From positions 1-49,888 of the IMG/VR virus record IMGVR_UViG_3300025009_000151: 49,888 bases of DNA; one strand, 5' to 3'. This document shows positions 40,789-49,187 of this stretch, one piece after another. The translations under genes were made by a program, and so were the position numbers. The notes under the pieces were generated by a model that saw only the letters and a list, made by a program, of their open reading frames with translations, did no database searches and was not told the origin of the DNA. Origin of the DNA: a virus. Each line of letters opens with the position of its first letter. Positions within the stretch are counted from its first letter, which is position 1.

Positions 40789-41676
40789 TTATAGCCCTGT
40801 AGACGCAACAAGCCCGCGCCACGAACTGTACCCCTGAGAACTTCTCATGTAACCGGAATACTTTTGGATGTGGGTATCGAAGTTAGTCTCACGGTTAAAC
40901 TCAGGTCTAATTCTGTGCCAGAAAATTAGGTTATCGAAGGAGTCATCCTGCAAGAACCACGCAGTTGCAGAAGTCAAGTAGTCCATGATGACCATTCTGA
41001 GTTTACCTTTAACGGAGTTAATGTTGTTGTTAGCGGAGTCTACTTGGTTACTGGACTGTAACAGTACAGTAGCCTTAAACTCAAGGTCTGCTGGAATGAT
41101 TAATTTCTTAGGCATACACTGAATTTTCAAGCCTGCGTCATCTACCTGTCTACGAGCAAGCAGTAAGGCCGCCTGTAAGTTAACTTCGTTCAATGCTCCG
41201 GAGGCGAGGTTATCACAAGTACCGCCTGAGTTACCCCTTAACGGGTGAGAGTCAGAGAACAATGCCACACCATCATAACCAGTGTTAGTGAAACCGTTAT
41301 TCAAAACGTCAGCGGCGTTTTTCTCTACTTTAACCCTGCCGCCTTTACCTAAAGACTTAGGTAACTTTTTAATAACGGAGTACATTTCATCGTCCACGAG
41401 TTTGCGCTCTACTTGGCATCCTTTCGCATACTCTGTGTGGGTATATACAACGTCATCACCGAGATTGATAGCCTCGTAGGAAATTGACCCCATGGACTCT
41501 TTTTCTTCCCACTCGCCCAAACCTGCAACGTGTTGGTCAGTCTCTTTGGCTTTCTTGGAGGTCATTACTTTAAAGACTTGTGGGAACTGCTCCGGTAATT
41601 CCGTGTAGGACTCGTAGAAAACCTTACGAAGTCCAGGCTCAAGCAGTACACCAAAATTTGAACTAGATACAGCCAT
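40789..41676 (-). CDS. Major capsid protein (Mu gpT-like)
   Basis: 295 aa. Features FYESYTELPEQFPQVFKVMT then LGEWEEKESMGSISYEAINL, DGVALFSDSHPLRG and FWHRIRPEF..ETNFD, matching Mu gpT-type HK97-fold capsid proteins. No N-terminal delta domain is evident, so it works with the scaffold gene upstream. Confidence 0.85.
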   Translation of the reverse strand: MAVSSSNFGVLLEPGLRKVFYESYTELPEQFPQVFKVMTSKKAKETDQHVAGLGEWEEKESMGSISYEAINLGDDVVYTHTEYAKGCQVERKLVDDEMYSVIKKLPKSLGKGGRVKVEKNAADVLNNGFTNTGYDGVALFSDSHPLRGNSGGTCDNLASGALNEVNLQAALLLARRQVDDAGLKIQCMPKKLIIPADLEFKATVLLQSSNQVDSANNNINSVKGKLRMVIMDYLTSATAWFLQDDSFDNLIFWHRIRPEFNRETNFDTHIQKYSGYMRSSQGYSSWRGLVASTGL

Positions 41677-41702
41677 TTATATTTCACCTCTTTACTTTTT
41701 AA

Positions 41703-42146
41703 TTAGTTAATTACAGGGGCTTTCTTAGCCGCTAAACACTTAACGTATGCCACACCTGCTGTGTTATCGTACCCCACAACAACCCAAGCACCGTCTGTGG
41801 TGTCGTCCAAGTCAATCTTGTTTAATTCTGTAGCGTCAAGGTCAAATGCTGTGCCAATGTCAGCGTCAGCTAGTGAAGTTTTTGTACCTGCTACATAATC
41901 AACTTTAAACACTACGTCAGGCAAGGCAAGGATAACTCTTACCGGATCGCCTGCTGAGGTTGCGGCAGAGATAGTATCCTGTACCACACCAACAACGGCA
42001 GTATCAGCAGCACCACCATTAGTAATCAAACCTGAGTCCATTGCTACAGTGTAGCCTTTGGTGTATGTCTTACTTGCGGCAGAAGGAAACTCCTTTATAG
42101 GAATTACCGAATCACCGCCCGTTCTGTGGGAGTATTGAAAAGCCAT
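41703..42146 (-). CDS. Head decoration protein
   Basis: 147 aa beta-rich protein (FPSAASKTYTKGYTVAMDSG, GDPVRVILALPDVVFKVD) between scaffold and capsid genes, where cement proteins of DUF2190-like type usually lie. Confidence 0.65.
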   Translation of the reverse strand: MAFQYSHRTGGDSVIPIKEFPSAASKTYTKGYTVAMDSGLITNGGAADTAVVGVVQDTISAATSAGDPVRVILALPDVVFKVDYVAGTKTSLADADIGTAFDLDATELNKIDLDDTTDGAWVVVGYDNTAGVAYVKCLAAKKAPVIN

Positions 42147-42160
42147 TTATAAATCACCTC

Positions 42161-42967
42161 TTATTTTTTCTTCTTTAAAAACGCTAACCAATCATCAATA
42201 TTCTTGGAGTTTTTCAAAGCGTTATGCTCGTCAGCCTCAATCCCGAAAGCGTTTGCCACAAAAGCCTCGTCCTGACTCTCGAATTTATTGGCTTGTCCTG
42301 ACGGAGTACCGTTAGCCGATACCACACCTAACCCTGCATTGGACTCACGTTGAGCAATTGTACGTTGCTCTGCCTCCCTCGCTAACTGCTTAGAACGATT
42401 CTCGCCGTTTACCGCCCAATATGCTTGTCTTAGTGACATGCCTGTTTTAGCAGCGTGTGCTTTAACGGATTCGGCTACTTCGTCATAGTCGGAGTAGATA
42501 GGGTCGGCTTTGAGTTCTGATTCTTCAATCTTTTGCTGTAAGGCTAAATTCTGCTCGTACACTTGACGAACAGTACCGGCCATACCAGATAAGTGTTGGT
42601 ATGTGGTAGGGTCTAAGCCTGACTGTTTCATTTGTTGCTGACGTTCAAATTCTTCGAGTTTTTCCGCTAACTGCTTTTCGTTCATACCCGTCGCTCTCAT
42701 CATTCTGTCAGTGAGAGCCTTATACCCGGCAATTTCCGCATCGTGCTTTGCCTTGAGTTTAGCTTTCTCGGCACGTATCGCAGCGTTAGCGTCCGGTTGC
42801 TTGTCCTGCCCGGCGACAACAGGATCATTGTTAACGCCCGTACCTTCCCCGCCCTGCTCATCAGTACCGGAGAAATCAGCACCTTCACCACCTGCACCAC
42901 CGTCATCCACAAATTTCATAGACTTGTTGAAAAACTTCTCCCAAGGTCTTTTATTTGCTCTAAACAT
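42161..42967 (-). CDS. Scaffolding protein
   Basis: 268 aa, very charged and helical, with a Gly/Asp-rich N terminus (DDGGAGGEGADFSGTDEQGG) and coiled coil (AIRAEKAKLKAKHDAEIAGY), C-terminal KKKK. Upstream of decoration and capsid genes. ATG with AAGGAGG. Confidence 0.8.
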   Translation of the reverse strand: MFRANKRPWEKFFNKSMKFVDDGGAGGEGADFSGTDEQGGEGTGVNNDPVVAGQDKQPDANAAIRAEKAKLKAKHDAEIAGYKALTDRMMRATGMNEKQLAEKLEEFERQQQMKQSGLDPTTYQHLSGMAGTVRQVYEQNLALQQKIEESELKADPIYSDYDEVAESVKAHAAKTGMSLRQAYWAVNGENRSKQLAREAEQRTIAQRESNAGLGVVSANGTPSGQANKFESQDEAFVANAFGIEADEHNALKNSKNIDDWLAFLKKKK

Positions 42968-43050
42968 AGTATCCTCCTTAACGTCACTTGGACGACTCGC
43001 CCGACAATACCCCGGCGACGGGTTTATGTTGTGAAACTAACGCATTTTCG

Positions 43051-43269
43051 TTAGTTTGGTAAGATAATTTCCTGTGAAGTTTGTTTTTTATCAATCTCCA
43101 TTTGTGCTAATAATTCAGCTTCACGCTTGCAGTTCTGTAGATACTCAGTTAATTCTTGACCTTCTGGAATTTGCTTTCCAAATTCATACTCAAAAGAATT
43201 ACCTTCTATTGTGTTAGTGACAACAAATTTATATGCTGTCGACTCTTCAAAAATTTTTGTACTTAACAT
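43051..43269 (-). CDS. Hypothetical protein (72 aa)
   Basis: ATG after GGGGGTGTAATT. Beta then helix (AYKFVVTNTIEGNSFEYEFG, NCKREAELLAQMEID). Lies between the fibre-like and scaffold genes; could be a small fibre chaperone. Function unknown. Confidence 0.55.
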   Translation of the reverse strand: MLSTKIFEESTAYKFVVTNTIEGNSFEYEFGKQIPEGQELTEYLQNCKREAELLAQMEIDKKQTSQEIILPN

Positions 43270-43271
43270 AA

Positions 43272-44549
43272 TTACACCCCCAATGAATAGCCAACGCTGT
43301 AAGTGTAGCTACTTCCATCAGCATGAATGACGGAAACCGACCACGTTCTAGGTAGCTCCCCCGATGTTCTTTGTTTTACCCCTGATGCTGCTGTGTTAAC
43401 AGCAGGACAAACTTCATAGACATTTATTCCAGTGGCAACAACAGCAACAGGGAGTGCGTTTAGCCAATAAACTGTTCCAGTAACAGGGTCATGTCCTCTT
43501 ACAACAACTTGCAAACCCCCAGTACCGGAAACAGCAGTTACGTTTAGTGATACTAAAATCCCTTTTGCGTTTTTATTTGTCATATTTGGGCTGGTCGTAG
43601 TATTAGTTCTTGCTGCACTTGCAAGCAACGTACCTTCAGCATTTAGTACAAAATCTGCTATTCCTTCTGCAACTTTACTACCAATTAGCTTAGTAAGTAA
43701 ATTTCCCTGAGCATCGGTCTGGAGAGTAACAACATCGCCCTCATCCCTAGTAGTAGGAGTAGCATTATACTTACCTGCAAGCAATACAGGATTGCCGTTA
43801 GCTGCTGCATTGTCCGCTGCTTTGCCAACAGTTATTACATCGGCGGTAAGAGGTCTAGCAACACCCACAGCAAGAGATTTCACCGTTAGACTTGTGCTTG
43901 CACCTGCCCCTGATATTACAGCTAAAACTGACTTGTAACCAGACACGTCAAACTTAGATATACCTGCCGTAGTTACTGCGGCAGTACCAGGTAAATCATC
44001 ATAATTAGTACCATCAACACTACCCTTATATGTGACGGTTGCCGTGTCAAACGTACCTGTTACTTGAAACGCTATAGGCCCATATCCACTTACTGTAGCG
44101 GCAGTACCATTGCCATCTGTTGTTGCTGCATTTTGGTGCGTTGTTTCCAGCGTAGTAGCCGGAATACCGCCTTGGGCTAATGTGGCTTGCACGGACGCTA
44201 AAGTAGCCTCGGTTGCTGGTGCTGCAATGATCTTTGCTAAAATAGCTGCCAAAGTTGTCTGAGTGGCGAAATCCTTAGCTATTAAAGTATCTTGCTTTGC
44301 CTCTGTAGCCGGTGCAGCGATAATCTTTGCCAATACTGCTGCAAGGGTAGTTTGTGTAGCAAAATCTTTTGCGTTTAATGTAGTAAGTGCTGTTTCCACA
44401 CCGTCTACGTGAGTAATTATTGTATCTTGCTTGGCTGACGTTGCTGCACCTGTAGGTAGCCCCACATTAGCCGCTATTGAAAATGTACCGTCACCATTGT
44501 CTACAAGTTTTATGGGGTTTCCCCCGATTATTTTGGTTGTATCTGCCAT
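43272..44549 (-). CDS. Repeat-containing fibre-like virion protein
   Basis: 425 aa. A 31-residue unit (AKDFATQTTLAAVLAKIIAA plus PATEAKQDTLI) is present at 60-90 and again in part at 91-114, and forms a coiled, trimeric fibre shaft in many phages. A beta C-terminal domain follows (ATVTYKGSVDGTNYDDLPGT). ATG with GGAGGTG. It may be a capsid fibre since it lies with head genes. Confidence 0.65.
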   Translation of the reverse strand: MADTTKIIGGNPIKLVDNGDGTFSIAANVGLPTGAATSAKQDTIITHVDGVETALTTLNAKDFATQTTLAAVLAKIIAAPATEAKQDTLIAKDFATQTTLAAILAKIIAAPATEATLASVQATLAQGGIPATTLETTHQNAATTDGNGTAATVSGYGPIAFQVTGTFDTATVTYKGSVDGTNYDDLPGTAAVTTAGISKFDVSGYKSVLAVISGAGASTSLTVKSLAVGVARPLTADVITVGKAADNAAANGNPVLLAGKYNATPTTRDEGDVVTLQTDAQGNLLTKLIGSKVAEGIADFVLNAEGTLLASAARTNTTTSPNMTNKNAKGILVSLNVTAVSGTGGLQVVVRGHDPVTGTVYWLNALPVAVVATGINVYEVCPAVNTAASGVKQRTSGELPRTWSVSVIHADGSSYTYSVGYSLGV

Positions 44550-44550
44550 A

Positions 44551-44862
44551 CTACACCTCCATTACATGAACATTTACAGGCGGGCCTCCCACACCGTGAT
44601 AACCACAATGAGGGCAGGTAACGTAAAGTTTATCCTGTGGGTCGCCCTCTCGTCTGTCCCTTAGGGCTACTCTCTCACACCTCACGCAAGTAGGGTTACG
44701 CATGATGTGACCCTGTAAATCACTGCTTCGTGTTAGACTATCTTGAAATGCGTGTCTTAAATATTTTTGTTCAATCTCTCGCATACCTATTCTCGGTTTA
44801 GGCTTTAACTGCATGAGATAATCAGCAACACGTTTAACTTTTTGTTCAAATATCAATGCCAT
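44551..44862 (-). CDS. Zinc-ribbon virion-region protein (103 aa)
   Basis: CVRCER and TCPHCGYHG form a zinc ribbon in a basic protein. ATG overlaps the portal stop (TAATG). Function unknown; conserved location between portal and fibre. Confidence 0.6.
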   Translation of the reverse strand: MALIFEQKVKRVADYLMQLKPKPRIGMREIEQKYLRHAFQDSLTRSSDLQGHIMRNPTCVRCERVALRDRREGDPQDKLYVTCPHCGYHGVGGPPVNVHVMEV

Positions 44863-46679
44863 TACTGACCACCCCCCATTGCACCCATTAGTGCTTGTAG
44901 TATCTCAGGCGGTATGTCGCCGCCCTGCGGTTCTGCATCCTGTGGAAACGCTTGCCCCTCCATACCTGGAGGTATTTGACCGTTCATTTGTGCCGTTACC
45001 TCCGGCGGTACGTTACGCCCTGCGAATGTACCTTGTGGGTTAAGCGGGTCTATAATCGGCCAATTCATCTGATTCTTGAGGAATAGCCTTGCCTCCTCTG
45101 TGGTAACAATACCGTTCTGATGCAACTCGTTAGTTGCTTGATAGAGGAAGGACACACTTGTTGGTAGACCTGCACCGATAGAAAACTCTAAGTCAAAATC
45201 AGCGTCTTTCGTAATCTGTTGTTGTCCTGTTTCATCCATAAGAGGTACGAGAGTGTGTTCTTCCATGCCTGTCTCAGGGTTAAATATAGATTTAGGTATA
45301 AGTTTCGGTATTGAATTAAGGTCTGAACCTCTGAACCAAATGTAGTCGTTATCTTTGGAGTTGAGTATACGGAACGCTCTTTCCTCTGTGAAATACTCTT
45401 TCACGTAGTCGAGCATAAGTTCCATGACTTCTTGCATACCCGCCTGTAACATCATTCTCTTGTGGTTAGCCCGTCTGTTTCCTGCCTCCTGTAAAGCTAG
45501 GATGGCTGCCGCAGCCCTAAGTGATCCCGGCTTACGCCCTTCCACAATATCTGACCTGCCTGATATAATCTCAGCCTCACGGAAGCCCATGTCACGGCGG
45601 TTCTGTATGTATGCAGGCATATTCGGAGGTTCTACCATTTTCCAAGCAGACGGGTCACGTGCTACCACATTTAATCCTGCCTTGTTCGTCCATTTCTTGG
45701 GGTTAATACCTGACGAGATTCCGATAATCTTTTGAATGTTACCCATAAGTCTAGCGTTTGAACGTATCTGGTCATCTAAATCATTTATTAAATCCTGTGT
45801 GGGCATGAGCAACTCAACGTCACCTGTACCCCACAAACGACCTTCGTTAAGGTAGCAGGGTGTTATAACACACGGGTACTTGCCGTGCTTGTAGAAACTC
45901 ATTGACCCTGACTTTTTACGGTGTTCTTTGCTGTCGTATATTAAAGTTTCGTTAGCCACAATGAATAATCGTAGAAATGGTACTCCGTCCTCTAAGTCCT
46001 TTACCCAACACTCTAAGAAAAATATCTTATCCTTAGAGATTGTATCAAGTTCGTCACTACCCTCACCCTCGAATAGTTGAATCGAGCGTGTAACTGACGA
46101 GTTGGCCGGACGTAAATCTTTAGCCATTGGACCGAATATCGGATGACGCTTAATCCAATTTAAAGGTTTATACATAGCGTGAGCGAGGAAGTCACCCTCC
46201 TGCATCTCCTCGGCCATTGTTACTTTAGGGTCGGGGAAAATGTTCACCGGACTTACTGAGTCGAGTATTGGTAGACCTTTACCACGCATAGCATTAGGGT
46301 CGTACCAAATTTTCCATGCCCCTGTGCCTAGTTTAAGCCGGCCTGTTTCATGTCGTGCTAATTTTATGAGTGTCTTATTTTTGTGGAGTAGCCATTTCAT
46401 AATGTGCTGTACGTGTGTGGAAAACATCTGGTCGGATGGTTCTTCGCCCTTCGCCATAACGTCCCAAGGTTGATCCACAAGGTCTGCTACCTGTGACTCA
46501 ATATTCGGCAGGATTATGTTGGTTGACGAGCCGGGATCCTCGGCGTTTATAGGTAGATTAACTCTACCGTAATAATAATCGTCGAACTCTGCCCAACCCT
46601 CATGTAGTCCTAACGCAGCCTTTGAGTCGTAAGCCGACTCGAATTTTTCAATCACTTGCCTTACTATAGGGTCTAACAA
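44862..46679 (-). CDS. Portal protein
   Basis: 605 aa. Contains NIILPNIESQVADLVDQPWD, SVSPVNIFPDPKV, GTGDVELLMPTQDLINDLDD and AGNRRANHKRMMLQAGMQEV, as in portals of short-tailed (P22/epsilon15-like) phages. C terminus is Gly/Pro/Gln rich. TTG start with GGGGTGAG upstream. It follows the terminase and a small membrane protein. Confidence 0.88.
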   Translation of the reverse strand: MLDPIVRQVIEKFESAYDSKAALGLHEGWAEFDDYYYGRVNLPINAEDPGSSTNIILPNIESQVADLVDQPWDVMAKGEEPSDQMFSTHVQHIMKWLLHKNKTLIKLARHETGRLKLGTGAWKIWYDPNAMRGKGLPILDSVSPVNIFPDPKVTMAEEMQEGDFLAHAMYKPLNWIKRHPIFGPMAKDLRPANSSVTRSIQLFEGEGSDELDTISKDKIFFLECWVKDLEDGVPFLRLFIVANETLIYDSKEHRKKSGSMSFYKHGKYPCVITPCYLNEGRLWGTGDVELLMPTQDLINDLDDQIRSNARLMGNIQKIIGISSGINPKKWTNKAGLNVVARDPSAWKMVEPPNMPAYIQNRRDMGFREAEIISGRSDIVEGRKPGSLRAAAAILALQEAGNRRANHKRMMLQAGMQEVMELMLDYVKEYFTEERAFRILNSKDNDYIWFRGSDLNSIPKLIPKSIFNPETGMEEHTLVPLMDETGQQQITKDADFDLEFSIGAGLPTSVSFLYQATNELHQNGIVTTEEARLFLKNQMNWPIIDPLNPQGTFAGRNVPPEVTAQMNGQIPPGMEGQAFPQDAEPQGGDIPPEILQALMGAMGGGQ

Positions 46680-46680
46680 T

Positions 46681-46959
46681 TTATCTTCTCACCCCTTTTC
46701 TCAGAGGTTCTCTTTCCATCTCAGACGGGTCAATAGGGTCTAGGTTTAAACTTTCGGTCGGCTTGAAAAGGTTGCCCGGTTTCCATGAGGTTCGTTTCGT
46801 CCTCATGTTACGAGGCTGTTCTTCTGTGTAAATACCTTTTGTCAAAATATCCGAAATACGTTCAATATCCTCTAACTTACTCCGTCTACCTACATAATAG
46901 CCTATACCTGTAAATAATGCAATACACAAAGCATTAAATAAAGAAAAAAGTATATCCAA
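46681..46959 (-). CDS. Small membrane protein between terminase and portal (92 aa)
   Basis: N-terminal helix (FSLFNALCIALFTGIGYYVG) then a charged tail (SEMEREPLRKGVRR). TTG with AGGGGGT upstream. Unknown role. Confidence 0.6.
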   Translation of the reverse strand: MDILFSLFNALCIALFTGIGYYVGRRSKLEDIERISDILTKGIYTEEQPRNMRTKRTSWKPGNLFKPTESLNLDPIDPSEMEREPLRKGVRR

Positions 46960-47030
46960 TCTACAACCCCCTATACAAGATTCCTAAACAAAAACCCGTA
47001 ACAAACCCCACAAAGGCTATCTCAAGCTGC

Positions 47031-49187
47031 TTACATGAAGTCAATGTATTCAGCCTCCCCCATTACGGTATCCGCATGTTCTTCGTCCTCTTTTATTGAA
47101 GGATGCTCCCATGCCCCTGAGTTTTTACGCTCATTATCCCTGCGTTTCTTCATATCCCACACGTCAAGCCAACCACCTATCGGATTGAGAGAGACTAATA
47201 AGTACGCTAGACTGTCAAATGCGTGGTCGTTCTGTTTCAAACGCTTACCCTCGATGTTAGGATTCCATTTTTGACTCTTTAATGAGTCAATTAGTGACTC
47301 ACAATTCTTACAGATTAAGAGTTTACCTTTGAGTAAGTATTGGTGTACGGTCATAATTTTTGTATCGTCATCGTTAGTTAAAGCAGGTTGTAAAGTTACA
47401 CCTTCATCTAAATAAGCGTCTGCCGGTGATACCTTATTGACCCCTCGGTTACGTGTGGAAGGGTCAGCCCATACCCACGTGAATCCATGCGCTCGTATCC
47501 ATCCTGCCACCACAGAAATATTAGCCTCTGATTGGTGATACTCATCAGTTATGACTACTAAACCTGTGGACGGGTCTTGCCTACCCACAATAATAGCCGT
47601 TGGTGCTGATATTCCGAAGTCGAAACCTGCCTCTTTGTTCCATTGTGATACGTCAATGTCCGCTTTATCGACTGTATGGGTCTGCTCGTCAAACTCTGTG
47701 AAAATCTGACCCTCGAATACGTCGAAAGATGCGTCAAGAAAGCGTTTAACCCATGTATCGGGGTTATTCGCCCGTAACATCTCCTCGTAACCATCAGGCA
47801 GGTAGGGATTTTCCCTTGTTTTAACCACAGTACCATAATAGTTGTTCTTGTCCCTACGGTTAGGGGAGAAGAACCAATGGTAAACCCAATCTCTACCGCC
47901 TGAGTTTGTGGTAACGAACCCTCGTAATGGGCCAACCACACCTCTAAGACGTGCTTGCAGCATTAAAAATGTGGACTCAGGAACTTCTTTGCCGTCTGGT
48001 TCGTGTGCTTCCTATTTTGGACTATATCATCATCTCAATTTCTTGAGAGTCCCCCGTTTCGGCTTTCGCCTACGTGCCATGCACTAGTCTCTGAACCTTA
48101 CTAATCAACATATTCCCACCTATAACCAAAGGCTATAGACTGTACCTTATTACAACAAAATCTAATCTTTCTAGCAAGATATGAAGTCTTTCTTGAGTAT
48201 AAGAATTTTGTCTGCTGTAACCACTCCGCTGCTTTAAAAGAAGACCTAAAATACTTATTATTATCTATACACCTTATCTGCCTAAGAGTTTTAGATTTAT
48301 GAGGTACAGCCATTAGGTTATTCTCTAAATAAGTACCATAACTTAAGTTATAGACCCTGTTATCCGTTTTAACATCGTTTTTATGCAATACTACAGGCAA
48401 ATTATTAGGATTATCTAAAAAGTGTTTAGCCACTAAATTATGAATACTATAAGTTCTCCTCTTAGCATCACACCCTACTAAACATACGCATAAATAGCTA
48501 TTGCCTCTGTTCTGCAGTTTCATTAATTTACATTTACCTGTGTGGTTATAATTAAGTGAACGGATACGACCGTAGTCACTAACCTGGTACTTACCTTCAT
48601 AACCATTAATATCTTTCCATATCTCCATTTTACTAAAACACTCCTTGTGTCTTATATTTGTTGATTAGTCTTGGCTGCTGATTGCCTGTAAGGGTTTCCA
48701 GCAATTAAAGGGATTTACAAGTAGTTGTCACCAACTACAATCGACAAAGCACAATTTTATCGATCCAAAAGCCGTCAATGTCCAGTGAACCCAACGGCCC
48801 TGGCTCGTCCAAATGGCGGAAAAGAATCTCTGAATAAATTTCTGGTTCCCTAGTTTTGATAAGTAACCTACCCCGTGTTTCCTGCCATTGAGCAATCAAC
48901 GCAGGGTTAAGCATATCGAAAAATGTTTTCTGCGTAGTTTCACGTAAGGATGCTGACGTTAAACGACCTACAAGAAAACGGCCTCCTGGGTAAAGTTGTG
49001 CCCACTTCTGAATCTCCTGTACGCCCATTCGAGTCTTACCGCCGCCTACGCCTGATACCATTGCCCTATACTTTGAAGGGTTAGTGTGAAAATCTACTTG
49101 GTGCGGTAAAGGTTCATATACCTGCTCCTCGAATTTCTTAGCCCGTTGAACTCTTTTCTTACCGGGACGGGGAATGGCAAAGGCCAA
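47031..49187 (-). CDS. terL: Terminase large subunit, split by a group I intron
   Basis: Exons 49187-48759 and 48011-47031 join to 469 aa. Walker A is GVGGGKT (46-52). Walker B is GFWID|EAHE, with the intron exactly between D143 and the catalytic E144. The nuclease domain has GFDFGISAPTA, WADPSTR and DHAFDSLAYL. It powers and ends DNA packaging. TTG start follows the TerS stop. Confidence 0.93.
48012..48758 (-). ncRNA. Group I intron in the terminase gene
   Basis: 747 nt on the minus strand. The 5' exon ATCGAT pairs with GTCGAT (around 48743-48738) with the U-G pair at the splice site, and the last intron base is G (48012). Core elements: AATTGCTGGAAAC and GGCAATCAGCAGCC (P4-P6), CAGAGACTA and GATATAGTCC (P7). 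Typical IA-type, phage T4/SPO1-like. Confidence 0.95.
48101..48628 (-). CDS. NUMOD4-HNH homing endonuclease in the terminase intron
   Basis: 175 aa. Begins IWKDINGYEGKYQVSDYGRI (NUMOD4), followed by IHNLVAKHFLDNPNNLPVVL and HKNDVKTDNRVYNLSYGT (HNH), and a C-terminal helix-turn-helix-like part (SSFKAAEWLQQ). Inside a group I intron; resembles I-HmuI type nucleases. Confidence 0.92.
   Translation of the reverse strand: MEIWKDINGYEGKYQVSDYGRIRSLNYNHTGKCKLMKLQNRGNSYLCVCLVGCDAKRRTYSIHNLVAKHFLDNPNNLPVVLHKNDVKTDNRVYNLSYGTYLENNLMAVPHKSKTLRQIRCIDNNKYFRSSFKAAEWLQQTKFLYSRKTSYLARKIRFCCNKVQSIAFGYRWEYVD

Noticed and set aside
47541-47560. CTGATGAG on the minus strand as another hammerhead core
   Set aside because: It lies in terL codons (TDEYHQ) with no GAAA or stems around it. 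The copy near 42858 was rejected for the same reason.
47031-47963. Terminase C-terminal part starting at its first ATG
   Set aside because: The frame includes EAHEPDGKEVPESTF before this ATG and completes Walker B after intron removal.
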